From assembly GCA_027627225.1 (NCBI GenBank), contig CM051029.1:14342659-14406658 (forward strand): a stretch of 64,000 nucleotides of DNA, written 5' to 3'. Position 1 is the first letter of the stretch. Every line of letters starts with the position of its first letter. The notes beneath the pieces were generated by a model. The model saw nothing but the letters and a program-made list of their open reading frames with translations, made no database searches and was not told where the DNA came from. The stretch comes from Congeria kusceri. Its lineage: Eukaryota; Mollusca; Bivalvia; Myida; Dreissenidae. This document shows positions 35,601 to 45,364 of the stretch, one piece after another. Both the position numbers and the translations under genes were made by a program.

Positions 35601-38600
35601 TATCCCAACAGCTCACCATGAGCATGTTGTGCTCAGATGAGCTAAAAATGTACAAAATTGTTTCTATGAATTAGGATAGTACAATATCATTTTGGGCTGG
35701 AAGAATTGACATTTTTATTGACCTGTGAATATGAATACATATAAAGATCAGTTCATATTGAATATTTAATACTTTTAACTTTACTTTTATGCTTGCATCA
35801 TTAGCAAGAAATATGGCATTTATAGAAATGGCAAACAGGATTATTGCCAAATATTGAATATTCTTTGTGAACTGACCTTTAAATCTATGTATTCATTTTG
35901 ACAGGTCAATCAAAATGCATATAAAGAGAACTATGGTAGTTTAATATTGCCAAATTTGACCTAAAGACCAGGATTCCTCACCAATATGACAGATTATGTC
36001 TTCTAAACCAGTGTCATCAATATCGTACTAAAATGGTGCATTCAGGGTGCTAACAATGATCTTCTTTTGTTCAATGTAACCAAAACTTAAAACGCTGCTG
36101 ATTCCTATGCAATGCTGTTTTCAAGATCAGACTATAGTCAGTTGAGCATTAACAAGGATCATTTGACTTAGGGGGGATATAATTTTAAACCTGTGAGACA
36201 TATATTCAAAATTGTCAACTTTTATGCTTTCATACCTTACAATCTTTAATCATTATAAGCTCACCATCCACTATAGCTAACCTTGTAAAACATGTATGGT
36301 CTGGCATGTACACCTCTTTAAAGTAACAGAAAACTAGGGCTTAAAATGTTAACTCTAACACTGTCAACAAAGACTACCGTCCTTATAGAGGGCATAAATT
36401 TTGTTGTAATATAGATGTTCTTGAATAAAACATTTAAGGACATCTGTGCATTAGTACCAATAATACCTGAGCCTACAAGAAAAGTAATAATGTTTGTTTT
36501 TTAAGATTTGTATTATTTCAAATAATATTTTTTATATAATCTATATCATAAACACTAAAACTTGCTAATATGTAAATTTATGCCCTCATAATAAGCATAA
36601 CGAATGAACTTTTGAACATTTGAAAACTTTTGAACAAAATTCAACATCATACTTGGAAGATCATAGAGAACTTCTCTCTGTTGGTTTTTCTAAAACAAAA
36701 TAGCACCAACGGTTCACATAGCAGGTTCCTATTAATATTTGTAATCAGGAATATCAAGTCATCTTTATAATGATGTCCAAAAACCTTAAAATCACCACTG
36801 ACAATTGAAAATGGCAATCACGGTGTACCTTTTTATAAGTACAGTTTATATCGGACAGTAACATTGAAAAGGGTTGAAAAAATGTAAAACCTAAGTAGTG
36901 AGAAAATGGCTACACAAGGACGAAAATGTAAGAATAAACTGAAGTAGGATCTGTCTTATAGTATCTTAAAGTTGAAATATAGAAGTGTCATCTTTTGCAA
37001 AGGTATTTCACTTTTAAAAGTTTCTTTAGAAACGGATTTCACTCTTTATAATATATTTGCAAATGAATTTCACTCTTTAAACTTTAGTTCAAGAGAGTGA
37101 AGACTCTTTATAATGAACAGTTATCTGAAGCTCTGTTAGTTATGTTCCATAAGGAAAATGTTAAAAACTAGACATGCAAATACATGTATGACTTTCTAAA
37201 CAAATTAAAGACAATTGTCATGTATTGAATTAAAATGTTGAATCTGCTATCCCTCAGTTAGTCAAACAAAGTAAACGTTTACCTTTCTCCAAAAAGACTC
37301 CTTGTCCCCATAGTCGTAACGCAATTCTTCACCCTGGACAATGTCTCTAATTGTGAAGATAGCTAAGTCCTGTATTTTCAGTACCACCTTGCAGTTGGGC
37401 TTCTTGTGGTCATCATTTATGTACTTCCCTATACATGATGACATTGTACCATCGACACTGTTAAAAGGAAATATTTAATAGATTTATTTATTTTGTTTCA
37501 TTGTACCATCGACACTGTTAAAAGGAAATATTTAATAGATTTATTTATTTTGTTTCACTGGGTTTAAAGTCGCCCAAGCGCAGTTTTTTTCACATAACAA
37601 AATTTATCAATTGCAAATTTTGCCTTAATATGTTAGATGCAATGAAGGTCATGACTCTTCCATAGTTACAATTATTTTCTTTTCCCTTAAACATGTTTAA
37701 TCACAAAATTAAACTCCTTTCTATGGAAACTTTAAGTGGAACTAGAGCTTGTTTTCCCTAAATTATCCCCCCACTTCCAAGAAACTTCATACCAAGTCAT
37801 ACAAGAAGTTTTGTGCCATAATCTTTGTTTTGCCCTACATATATATACTATATAAGTTCCAATACATAATCTTTTGTAGTTTCTTGAGAGATTGAAGTGT
37901 CATGGTTTCCTATTTTTTTGTAACACAGTCTTCCTGAAAACTGCCGGTCCTTCAGACATGACCGGTGTTTTTTCATCCGGACCGACATTTTCAAGTCCAC
38001 TACTGGTCCGACTGACCGGCAGTTTTCATGATAATGCATAAGTAAAAACTCCTGTACATAGTGTTCATTAATTGTTTGTGAGAGTTGTCCGGCTTGAACA
38101 GATGCATTTCTTGTGTGCGTTTTTGAGTCAATCACTGAAGATAAGACATGGCGTCCATGTTATGTGAAACCAAATGCAGACCTTAAATTTGTGTTTTCAT
38201 TTATATTTTGTTATCTTTTTAACGAAACACAGTTTAGGAGTGCTTATTGTGTGCTACAATGTGAAGTACAGAATAAACAAACTGTGTAACAATTACCAGT
38301 AATTTAAGAAAACATGCAATTCCTGTCTAATTAACTTATTTTACAACATCTGGCCTTGTAAAGTTTCGGACTGGCATCTTTGGTTTCGGACAGGCAGTTT
38401 CTGTTAACTTGCCAGACCGGATGATCGGCAAATTTGATCCACTTTCCAGAAGACTGGTAACAGTGACCTGATTTTGACTTAAAAAAAATATGTTTTGCAA
38501 AATGTTTTGATTGCCCTAAATAGATATACTCAGCTTCATTTGGTTGTCTTCTTTTCTTTTAATTAGTTAAAAGTCAAGATTGTTTTGTTTTTGTTTTGTT

Positions 38601-41600
38601 TTTTTGGTAACAATGATCTTATCATTCACCACCAATCAAAGACCTGACAATATGCACAACTGGAGCAGATAGTTCCTGGCCAGTTTCATTTACTTAAAGA
38701 GAAGGAGTTTTGGAGATCTAGTTCGAACAAACATGTTTGTCTTCTTAATTATACATATGGTCTGTGATTTTGGACCCAAAATCTATTTTTGTTGTTGTTG
38801 ATATTCTTAACATTGCACTTTATATGTATATAAACTTTCATTAAATTGCCTTCATTAGTTTTTAAGTTATTTAAGTTGTAAGTTTACTCACTTTTTAGTA
38901 ACAGTGGCCTGACCTTTGACCCCAGGTCAATGACGTGACAATATGCACAACTAGACTAGCTGGTAATGGTACCTGACAAGCTTTATCAAATTCTGACACA
39001 GGGTTATGGAGATCTAGTCCGGTAAACAAATTTCTCTTATTTGTATTTTAAATAACTGGTAAGTGACCCTTGACCTCAGGTCTATCATTGTTGTTGTACA
39101 TATTCATATTCATTACATTGCACTTTATAAGAATACGAAGTTTCAGAAATTTATCTTTTTTAGTTTTGGAGTTATTGAAATTTTAAGTTTATTCTATTTT
39201 CAGTAACAGTGACCTGAAATTTGACCCCCAGGTCAATGATGTGAGAATATGCATAACTAGATTAGGTGGTTATCGTTTATGACAATTTTCATGAAATTCA
39301 GACAAGTGCTTTTGGAGATCTTGTCAGGACAAGAACGTTTCTCTTATTTCTATTTCAAATACCTGGTTAGTGACCTTTGACCTTAGGTCTATCATTGTTG
39401 TTGTGTATATTCTTTACATTGCACTAAAAAATAAGTATACCAAGTTTCATCAAATTATATTTAGTAGTTTTCAAGTTTGAAGTTTATTCTATTTTTAGTA
39501 ACAGTGACTTGACCTTTCACCCAAAGCCAACCTCCTGACATTATGCACAACTAAACTTAGTAGTGATCAGTCCTACCAAGTTTCATCAAATTCAGACATG
39601 TAGTATTCCAGTTATTTAAGTTTGAAGTTTATTCTATTTTTAGTAACAGTGACCTGACCTTCGACCCCAGGTCAACCTCCTGACAATATGCATAACTAGA
39701 CTTGGTAGTGATCAATCCTGGCAAGTTTTGTAAAATTCGGACAGGCAGTTTACGAGTAGTCCGGACAAAAAAAAATGTAACAGACATCCATCCATCCCTC
39801 CATCGAACTTGCCAGCACTAAATCAAAATGTCATAATTCCGTTCTAATTATAAATGTGACGTATGCGTAGCAGCCGTTACATGGTTACCACGTTGACTGA
39901 AATTTGCTCATCATTCAGACTTGCTTTCACTTCGATGTATAGTGCCCACCAATTTACCTGGGCATGCGCAGGCTTCCAAAAAAGTTTGTCCGCATCATAA
40001 ATACAAATAATACTGCATTTTTACGGCACTATTTTCGTTATGCAAGTTTAAATTATAAAATGCATGAAATTAAAACATTGGAGCTAAAAATAATTAGAAA
40101 TAAGAACATAATGAATGTTAAACAAGGTCTTCAAAATGCGATGGTAAGATGACGTCTAGGTCTAGATATACATGTATGATAAAAAACTTATAACAAGGTC
40201 AGTTTATAATGCGGATCGTGGCTTAGATCCCCAATCAGCGTTATAATAGACTTACAGTATAGTTACTTAGGAAACAAGAAATTAAAATGTTAGATAAAAG
40301 TAATTACCATAAGTATTTTCCATTGGCTTTGAAGAAGTACAAGTAGCACGGGCCATTGCTGGCTTTCAAACGTGCCTCCCCTTCCTTTCCACTGAGTATT
40401 TCACCAGTGTATGTACATACAAATGCACCTTTTTCTATGTTGGCCTTCGCAAATACGCCAGAGCCTAAAAAAGAACAAATTAATTTATCAACAAGATCAT
40501 GATAGTCCGGTTTCATTCAGCTGAAACTATTCAAATAGAAGAGAACCATAATGTCCATGGATCGCTCACGTGAAACTAAGGCACCAAAACGTCTTGCTAA
40601 AGTGATTTGAAATAGAGCAGGATTTTATCTTTAGAGATCTAGAGATTTAGATCTTTTAAATGTATTGCAAGACTGAAGACTCATTGACCTTATTAGGCAA
40701 TGTGCCAAAAAGATAACAAATTCAAAAACAAGAGTGTCCTTAGGACACCAGCGCTCGGCTGTCAAGGTTCTGTCCTAAGGATCAATGTGTGCAAGTATGA
40801 ACAAAATCCATGAAGAAATAAAAAAGGTTATGGCCAATATTAAAGTTTTTTAACAGCGCAAATAGTACTCTATATTTAAGGTCATCTGAAGGTCAAGGTC
40901 AACACCTAATATGTCTGTTTAAAGGTCTTGTCCTAAGGATCAATGCGTGCAAGTATGAACAAAATCCATCGACAAATAAAAAAGTTATAGCCAATATTAA
41001 AGTTTTTTGAACAGCACAAACAATGCCCAATATAAAGGTCATCTGAAGGTCAAGGACACTTTGCTATATGTCTGTTCAAAGGTCCTTTCCTAAGGATCAA
41101 AGTGTGCAAGTATGAACAAAATCCATTAACAAATAAAAAAGTTTACGCCAATATTAAAGTGTTTTGAACAGCAAAAATAATGCTCAATATCAAGGCCATC
41201 TGAAGGTCAAGGTCAACACGTAATATGTCTGTTCATAGGATCTGTCCTAATGATCAATATGTGCAAGTATTAACAAACTCCATTCAGGAATAAAAAAGTT
41301 ATGGCCAATATTAAAGTTTTTGGTACGACGACGACAACCATGTGGTGACAATAACTCAAGCTTTGATACAGCTGAGCTAATGAACGAAATTTTAATTTTC
41401 TGAATATTCATAGTTGCATAAGCCATATGATATTTAGGTTTATTGTTTTCTAGTGATAACACTTGTTGTTTCTTGATAATTACAAACATTAATGAATAAA
41501 TACTACCTATGTATGTGTTTATGAACTTCGTCTCAAGTCCACCTGTTTGTTCGACGGACTCTTCCTCGCCTTTTCTTTTTCTTTTCGTAGGCCTCATTTC

Positions 41601-41612
41601 TGTAAATATCAT
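20422..41612 (-). CDS. Multi-exon gene: KMT5A-like SET domain, acidic exon array, zinc fingers, tyrosine recombinase
   Basis: Gene model joined by splice phase. Order: basic first exon, SET-N, SET-C, a 46-base exon, seven pairs of acidic exons, zinc-finger/recombinase exon, two short acidic or proline-rich exons, terminal basic exon. Every junction matches in phase except the entry to the recombinase exon. The full product would be near 1,450 residues and probably nuclear (KRKRK near the start). SET domains of the KMT5A type transfer methyl groups to lysine; tyrosine recombinases cut and rejoin DNA through a tyrosine, and Cryptons are eukaryotic elements of that class. That the two act in one protein is inferred from continuous phases on one strand, not shown. 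It could instead be two neighbouring genes or transcripts. The introns hold many repeats, so parts of the gene may have decayed. Confidence 0.6.
21324..21416 (-). CDS. Short proline/serine-rich exon, phase 1-1
   Basis: Acceptor AACATCTTTTAG and strong donor CCCA/GTAAGT bound 93 open bases encoding PESSDTDHLTF...QPQAKPGPSATVTI...QP. No domain recognised. Linker between the acidic exon and the terminal exon. Confidence 0.65.
21480..22245. mobile_element. Tandem-repeat element ending in a perfect hairpin
   Basis: About four units of 170-180 bp ('ggtcatgacacattgtctca', 'gtgaacaaatctgccaagtt', 'gtgaccttgacctttgagat'), then 'gatggacggacg'. The end is 'atgctcccccgaatga' facing 'tcattcgggagcat' (22209-22240), an almost perfect hairpin. 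Such a tail hairpin is a feature of Helitron-like elements; assignment is inference. It sits inside an intron of the SET/recombinase gene. Confidence 0.65.
22391..22465 (-). CDS. Short glutamate-rich exon, phase 1-1
   Basis: Acceptor AATTTCTTTTACAG (with a second AG six bases on) and donor AGAAG/GTATTC bound 75 bases encoding AELSSDEEMEEEENGNDDQE...EVE. Joins in frame after the recombinase exon. Likely a disordered acidic linker. Confidence 0.7.
22466..23875. other. Intron sequence, no recognised feature
   Basis: No coding exon seen; short plus-strand frames at 22491-22700 and 22991-23188 lack domains. A direct repeat of about 60 bp ('ttgattaaaattaaatttct', 'aagcaagtgaaaatctcaat') occurs near 23290 and 23350. 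Confidence 0.4.
23880..24480. mobile_element. Tandem-repeat element in intron
   Basis: Four units of 135-145 bp: 'gatatactaccaatacacaa', 'agtttgaaat', 'gacctttgacctagtgaccc', 'aactataggtgttttcct'. Ends in 'gacggagagacgttcggacg'. It lies 90 bp from the donor of the recombinase exon. Confidence 0.65.
24565..26506 (-). CDS. Large exon: two zinc fingers plus Crypton-like tyrosine recombinase domain
   Basis: A 655-codon open frame (24557-26524) contains this exon. Numbering from its first Met: an acidic N-terminus; a C2HH finger with C107, C110, H120, H125; a CCHC finger with C189, C192, H204, C208; a helical middle region; then a tyrosine-recombinase fold. There RRRGGE carries a candidate first Arg (454-456), GKRGRTVP a candidate beta-strand Lys, TSTRLRKH the second Arg (R579) with the usual His replaced by Thr, FLGHN a His (H605), and SFYRLP the nucleophile-like Tyr (Y614). 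The donor GAGA/GTAAGT at 24564 is strong and exits in phase 1, so the TAA just after it is intronic. The best acceptor (TGTTGATTTTCAG) gives exon start 26506, but phase-1 entry there meets TAA after 10 codons. An AG at 26482-26483 would restore the frame (start 26481). All five or four catalytic positions except the HxxR His are present, so activity is possible but unproven. Confidence 0.8.
27031..27153 (-). CDS. Array exon A, copy 1 (nearest the recombinase exon)
   Basis: Acceptor TTTCATACAG, donor TGGG/GTAAGG, phase 1-1, 123 bases. Encodes a run of Asp/Glu, then GFEPSSSNSAEKDSSTRTSG and a basic tail. Differs from other copies by Leu-Trp instead of Leu-Arg before the donor. Confidence 0.7.
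27680..27787 (-). CDS. Array exon B, copy 1
   Basis: Acceptor TTTCTGGCAG, donor AGAG/GTGGGT, 108 bases, phase 1-1. Encodes DDGNDSGNEPSSIAENVSSS and on. Slightly diverged from central copies. Confidence 0.7.
28204..28326 (-). CDS. Array exon A, copy 2
   Basis: Intact splice sites and open frame; acidic run then EPSSSNSAEKDSS. Ends LRG with donor GGGG/TAAGAC context (exon end GGG). Confidence 0.7.
28853..28960 (-). CDS. Array exon B, copy 2
   Basis: Acceptor TTTTCTTGCAG, donor AGTG/GTGGGT. Encodes DDWSDSRNEPSSIAENDSSS and on; first of five near-identical B copies. Confidence 0.7.
29382..29504 (-). CDS. Array exon A, copy 3
   Basis: Intact acceptor and donor; same protein sequence as copy 2. 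Confidence 0.7.
30031..30138 (-). CDS. Array exon B, copy 3
   Basis: Intact; same as copy 2. Confidence 0.7.
30560..30682 (-). CDS. Array exon A, copy 4
   Basis: Intact; same as copy 3. Confidence 0.7.
31209..31316 (-). CDS. Array exon B, copy 4
   Basis: Intact; same as copy 3. Confidence 0.7.
31738..31860 (-). CDS. Array exon A, copy 5
   Basis: Intact; same as copy 4. Confidence 0.7.
32387..32494 (-). CDS. Array exon B, copy 5
   Basis: Intact; one base differs (Lys-Met to Glu-Met-type change near the GSKMS motif), frame open. Confidence 0.7.
32916..33038 (-). pseudogene. Array exon A, copy 6, acceptor lost
   Basis: The acceptor CAG is changed to CAT (plus strand 'atg' at 33039-33041 where other copies have 'ctg'). 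The frame and donor are intact and it shares the Glu-to-Gln change (DDQEAGFE) with copy 7. It should be skipped; since it is phase 1-1, skipping keeps the frame. Confidence 0.7.
33565..33672 (-). CDS. Array exon B, copy 6
   Basis: Intact; same as copy 2. Confidence 0.7.
34094..34216 (-). CDS. Array exon A, copy 7
   Basis: Intact acceptor and donor; carries DDQEAGFE like copy 6. Confidence 0.7.
34743..34850 (-). CDS. Array exon B, copy 7 (first in the transcript)
   Basis: Acceptor TTTCTGGCAG, donor AGAG/GTGGGT. Encodes DDGSGSRNEPSSIAENDSSS with SPGSKSTTKGQSVR; shares Gly and Pro changes with copy 1 rather than with the central copies. Joined upstream to the 46-base exon at 35982-36027. Confidence 0.7.
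35003..35645 (+). mobile_element. aacaagagggcc element
   Basis: Begins 'aacaagagggccatgatggc' with 'gctcatctgagg' and ends 'cagatgagctaaaa'; the end motifs are inverted copies (ctcatctgag / ctcagatgag). Holds two units of about 330 bp sharing 'tggtagagggtcacccag' and 'catttctgtgaagttt', then 'gacgcacgacggacgaacga'. Common layout of non-autonomous elements in molluscs (recalled, not checked). Lies in an intron. Confidence 0.7.
35982..36027 (-). CDS. 46-base linking exon between SET domain and array
   Basis: Acceptor GCACCATTTTAG and donor ATTG/GTGAGG bound an open frame encoding YDIDDTGLEDIICHI. It is the only segment I found between 34.9 and 37.3 kb that enters in phase 0 (as the SET-C exon requires) and exits in phase 1 (as array exon B requires). 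It is short, so the call rests on phase and splice-site quality. Confidence 0.55.
36028..37282. other. Intron sequence, no recognised feature
   Basis: AT-rich; no exon, RNA or repeat supported. Confidence 0.4.
37283..37457 (-). CDS. SET domain C-terminal exon
   Basis: Acceptor CCTTTTAACAG, donor AGAAAG/GTAAAC, 175 bases, phase 2 in and 0 out. Joined to the upstream exon it reads KYL-C-VDGT, matching the YCVDAT step of KMT5A. It continues IGKYINDD, where KMT5A has the RLINHS cofactor-binding motif, and GEELRYDYGD, matching the YDYG active-site motif. The His of NHS is therefore replaced by Asp, as also in the second locus. The Tyr residues at the active site are kept. Confidence 0.85.
37442..37555. 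repeat. 57-bp tandem duplication covering the SET-C acceptor
   Basis: Bases 37442-37498 and 37499-37555 are identical copies starting 'cattgtaccatcgacactgt'. The unit contains the acceptor TTTTAACAG and the first 16 bases of the SET-C exon, so a second, identical acceptor lies 57 bases upstream. Confidence 0.95.
37930..38031. mobile_element. Short palindromic element
   Basis: The arms 'cctgaaaactgccggtc' and 'gaccggcagttttcatg' are inverted copies enclosing about 65 bp of 'ccgga/tccg'-rich sequence. Open frames across it (37848-38135) are not taken as coding. Confidence 0.5.
38580..39830. mobile_element. Tandem-repeat element in intron
   Basis: About five diverged units (roughly 290 bp, later shorter) marked by 'aacagtgacctgacctttga', 'ccccaggtcaa', 'acaatatgcacaactaga' and 'ggagatctagtcc'. 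Ends in 'gacatccatccatccctcca'. Non-coding. Confidence 0.6.
40308..40464 (-). CDS. SET domain N-terminal exon
   Basis: Acceptor GTTCTTTTTTAG, donor TTATG/GTAATT, 157 bases, phase 1 in and 2 out. Encodes GSGVFAKANIEKGAF (the GxG cofactor loop of SET domains), VCTYTGEIL, and PCYLYFF.ANGKYL, corresponding to the YMYYF segment of KMT5A. Phase 2 exit joins exactly to 37457. Confidence 0.85.
40728..41345. mobile_element. Tandem-repeat element in intron 1
   Basis: Begins 'caagagtgtccttaggacac' and holds four units of about 150 bp ('gtcctaaggatcaatgtgtg', 'caagtatgaacaaaatccat', 'ggccaatattaaagtttttt', 'catctgaaggtcaaggtcaa'). Ends 'ggtacgacgacgacaacc'. Confidence 0.6.
41507..41612 (-). CDS. First coding exon with nuclear-localisation-like basic run
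   Basis: ATG at 41612 (or in-frame ATG at 41597) opens MRPTKRKRKGEEESVEQTGG and on to NTYI, with donor ATAG/GTAGTA exiting in phase 1, which fits the SET-N exon. An AG (ATATTTACAG) lies just before the second ATG, so this could also be a second exon entered after a 5' untranslated intron, with translation starting at 41597. A CACGTG E-box lies at 41631-41636. Start choice is uncertain. Confidence 0.55.
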
Positions 41613-41842
41613 GACATCTGTTTTAGTAGTCACGTGATGATGGCTAAGATCACAGGCGGCGAGATGTTACGAGAAACTGCGAGGTCACCTATCTCAGTGA
41701 TTGAATAGGTCTCTACTAAACAATCTATCTAGGATTTTGGCGCCGATCAACTGGCACGTGTCACTTTATTTGACACTGTATAGAGACTAAATTGACCGTA
41801 ACAAAACGATTTTTTGCACGTAGATAACGAGATGACAAGGGT

Positions 41843-42571
41843 CAGACATGGCGAAAGACCGTCACAATTTACAGGCCAGACTGTCCTACGGAGAGGAAAA
41901 ATTTACAGGCCAGTTGTGAACTTCACAGGCCTCAACTTTTGGTATTTAACATTCACCACTTAAGAGTTTTTATTCTTAAATTTTAATGTGCCAATATTTA
42001 ACTTTACTTTTATTTTTTCAATATAATGACATACACAAAATTGAACATTTTTCATCACTTTATAGATTATAGTACACCTCCAGTACAATGAGGAATCACA
42101 AGTTTGTGTCAAATCCTTTGGACGCCCTTCACACCATGAAGATTGAAATTTACGTTAGTATTTGGTGACTTTGGTGGGTGGGGAATGCGTTTTATCTGAC
42201 GGAGCAGTTGTTTTTTTTATTCGGCATTGCCCCCTTAACATATTTTAATTTGTCGAAGGCACTCATGGTTTGTACTTATAACACTTGAATATCACCGAAA
42301 ATGTACGATAGATTTCGATAAATATTTTCGCAAAACACACACTGTTCGTATTAAAAACTCACTTGTTTACGTATGGCAACGAATCCGAATACACAGGAAC
42401 AGGTAACTGGGAAATAATTTTGTTGTGAAAACTGCGAAGAGGTTACAAACTTTGGAAATGGAAACAAAAAAATTACCGGACAGTAAGTCCGACGATATTG
42501 GATTTCACCGTCGGCCTTTTAAAATTTTCGTCGGCAATGTCCGACGGGCCGACGGTCTTTCGCCATGTCTG
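41843..42571. mobile_element. DNA transposon remnant with perfect TIR and 6-bp target duplication
   Basis: The ends CAGACATGGCGAAAGACCGT and its inverted copy form a perfect inverted repeat of about 21 bp. The flanks AAGGGT at 41837-41842 and 42572-42577 are a direct duplication. 729 bp, no coding frame; the open frame at 42425-42700 crosses the right end and is rejected. It lies about 230 bp upstream of the first exon of the SET/recombinase gene. Confidence 0.8.
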
Positions 42572-42577
42572 AAGGGT

Positions 42578-44195
42578 GTGAAAACAATCTATAGGAAAAA
42601 CATTGCATCTGATCTTGACCAAGGCGTCAGTTTCTATCGATTAACACCGGGATTTGTCGACGTTATACAGAATTTATTGTTGATTACCGAAATGCTATAA
42701 TTACCAATGACATAACATTAAAATAAGAGTTCGTGATGTTAACAGTAAGCATACTCTATGCTCATAGGTTTCATCAATTTTCGGTAGCATTCATAGATTA
42801 TGAGGTAATGTTTGTTGACATAACAAAGTCTGTCTTGTTATTTTATGGTATTTTCAAAGTGTATTATAGGTAAAGGGTTTTATATCGAATGCTCAAAACA
42901 CAGTCAATACATTTTATGCATAGTAAATGTTTGGTTTATAGAGTAAATCTTTTTTTACTGTTTTCTACAGTAATATTAATTTAATATTAAAAGATTTTTG
43001 TCTGACTGGAGATTTCCTGCCCGACAACGCTTTTTTGTCTGACATGTGTGACTGAGCAAGGTTTTTTTAAGGCTCGGGGGAAGGGGTCCTAGCCTTCATA
43101 TATGGGGGAAAAATAGCAGGTGAAAACAAAATTGTTGGATAATTTTTACCTGATGTTACTCATAGGCGAATGAAATTTCCAGGTTCAAGTTTCATTTTTG
43201 GGGAAAATTGCATTAATTTAAAGAAAATTTCTGAGGGACGTAGCCTATATTAGGCTAAAGCTACAGAATAAAAAAAGCCCTGCTGACAGCTTTTTGATTG
43301 ACAGCTCATATAATTAATTTGAAGACCGAGTCAATAACATTTTCAAGAACAATTTAATTGTTAGTTACGAAGAAAATTGGGAACTTACCTTAAAGATCAA
43401 TCTTCGTCTAAACATGCCATTTCAAATAATATTAACGAAAATGGATTTAAGATTTACTCTCCTTATAAACCTATAAATAGCTCTGGCATCCGAGATATGA
43501 AATAAGTCATTTTTTTCTGTAGTAAATCTGAATGGAAATCAATTTGACGAGCTATGCAAAAATTACGAAGTTGATCGTATGAATAGTTGTCTTCGGCCAG
43601 AAAAAATCCAACTGTTTTACATGTGTTGATAACAAATACCGCCATGTTGTTTCGTCCTCGTTATTTCCCCCGGTATTTTTTATTATTTCTTTTAAGAATT
43701 GCAATTAATAATATCGATTTAAGTATGGAGTAAATGGCGTGTAAATTACTATAACTTTTTTTTACATAAAAACACGATGACATTATTCATTTCTTAAATT
43801 TTAAAGAAAAAATACGATGGAAAAACTGTGTGCTCCTACCTCGGAAAATCGGTCTGCATTCGGCTTCCGGTACATTGGTTCCCGGTTGGTTCTATTCTAT
43901 TCACGCGACTATTTATCTGCGCGCGCTCCTTTTCGAGACGGGAACCACAGAAACAATCCAAATATCAGAGATGAACGTCAAGTGTGTGGGGTCACACTCG
44001 GACACACGAACAAGTACTACAACGTTATATCGAAGTACCTGTTGAAACGAGCGGAAATTGTGTGATATGGTATTTACAAGCGTTTGGCGAGGTACACGTA
44101 CCGAGGTCTCGGGAAAAGTACCTCGCTATTTTTTGGTACCTCGAAGTGTGACTGTGTACTTCTATGAAGTACCTCGATCTGATATATAAACCAAC

Positions 44196-44226
<31 letters not shown>

Positions 44227-44890
44227 GACCTCTATAATTAGACGGTTCATTAGCAAAAAAGTTGTTTTTGGTTCTACGCATTTGCGACGGTTTAGGAAAT
44301 AATTATGAGCATAGTAAATAATAATAAGAGATAACACCAGGAGAGAAAACCTTATTAACAGCCGCTGGCCTTTTATTTGAGGCAAGTGACCAATTGCCTA
44401 TACAATACAGGTCAATACGCACAACACAACACAAACTATTAAAAAAATTGTAACCTCACACTTAGCCCAGTATTAATCACAATACACGAACTAATTATAG
44501 TAAGTAGTGTATCCATACAGAGAAATTGGTCGAAACCACCAGTCTAGTAGTTACAGTAATATATATTTGACTGAAATATAGTAAGACTCCATGAAAACAA
44601 TGGTCTGCAAGTACTCAACTTATCTTCAAGATTTCGTATTTGATAATCAATCAAGTTAGCATTGTACATACAGAAGAAAATGTATATGAATCTAAGTAAA
44701 ATAAAGACGTTAAATAAGTTTCACTTAGTCAATACATAATAAGACGTAACTATACTGCTGACAACATTGAAAATATATACGGGGCTATGTTCTACTGCAT
44801 CCACATAGCGCACATCAAACTGTTGTCGTATTAAATATATGAATAATGAAACTCCAGATACATTACCACCCTACTTTACAACACAATTGT
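42578..44890. other. Mostly unassigned
   Basis: A 60-codon minus-strand frame from ATG at 43645 (MAVFVINTCKTVGFFLAEDN and on, possible donor ATAG/GTTTAT near 43466) is the only candidate exon, and weak. A CA run of about 28 bp lies at 44199-44227. Several 'gaggtac' / 'gtacctcg' inverted pieces occur at 44088-44190. No domain recognised. Confidence 0.35.
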
Positions 44891-45364
44891 TGCAAACGTG
44901 ACGTGGTTTAACAGTACTTGTACAATGCCAATTGGTTTACATTTTACAGCCGCATTCGCTGTTTTTGATTTTATAGTTATCCCGTATGTCAATAATAAAC
45001 CGATTTTACAGTGTATATTGGGGTGTGAACCATTAAGAAAGTACTTTAATTATTCGGAAACCTACAAAGGTCAGTTTTAGAATACTTGTAAAACACAATT
45101 TACAATAATCGTATGCAAAATTTAAGTGTGTTATATATGTATAATAGAACATATAGCAACAACCTGGTAATAATATATAAAATGTTTGTTTACAAACATT
45201 CATACCTTTCTTTTAAAGAAATATCCTTTTTGGGGAAATCATTTTCGTAGAAGAAAACTTTCATATGCATTTATAAAACGACGCTATTTATTGAGACATA
45301 AGACGCGTATTGTAAGCACGCGCGGATCGTTGTATGTACATTGAATGTGTTTACCCTTTTCAGT

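Noticed and set aside
37848..38135. 95-codon minus-strand frame
   Set aside because: Crosses a palindromic element, no domain, no splice logic within the SET gene intron.
41247..41500. Extension of the first exon into a 128-codon frame
   Set aside because: A donor (ATAG/GTAGTA) with the phase needed by the SET-N exon lies at 41506, and the remainder overlaps a tandem-repeat element.
20422..41612. Naming the gene KMT5A
   Set aside because: The SET domain is KMT5A-like only; the NHS motif is altered and the rest of the protein is unrelated to KMT5A.
42425..42700. 91-codon plus-strand frame
   Set aside because: Runs from inside the inverted-repeat element across its right border, so not an evolved gene.
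44088..44190. Inverted gaggtac/gtacctcg pieces as a transposon
   Set aside because: Arms are short and not consistently placed; no borders found.
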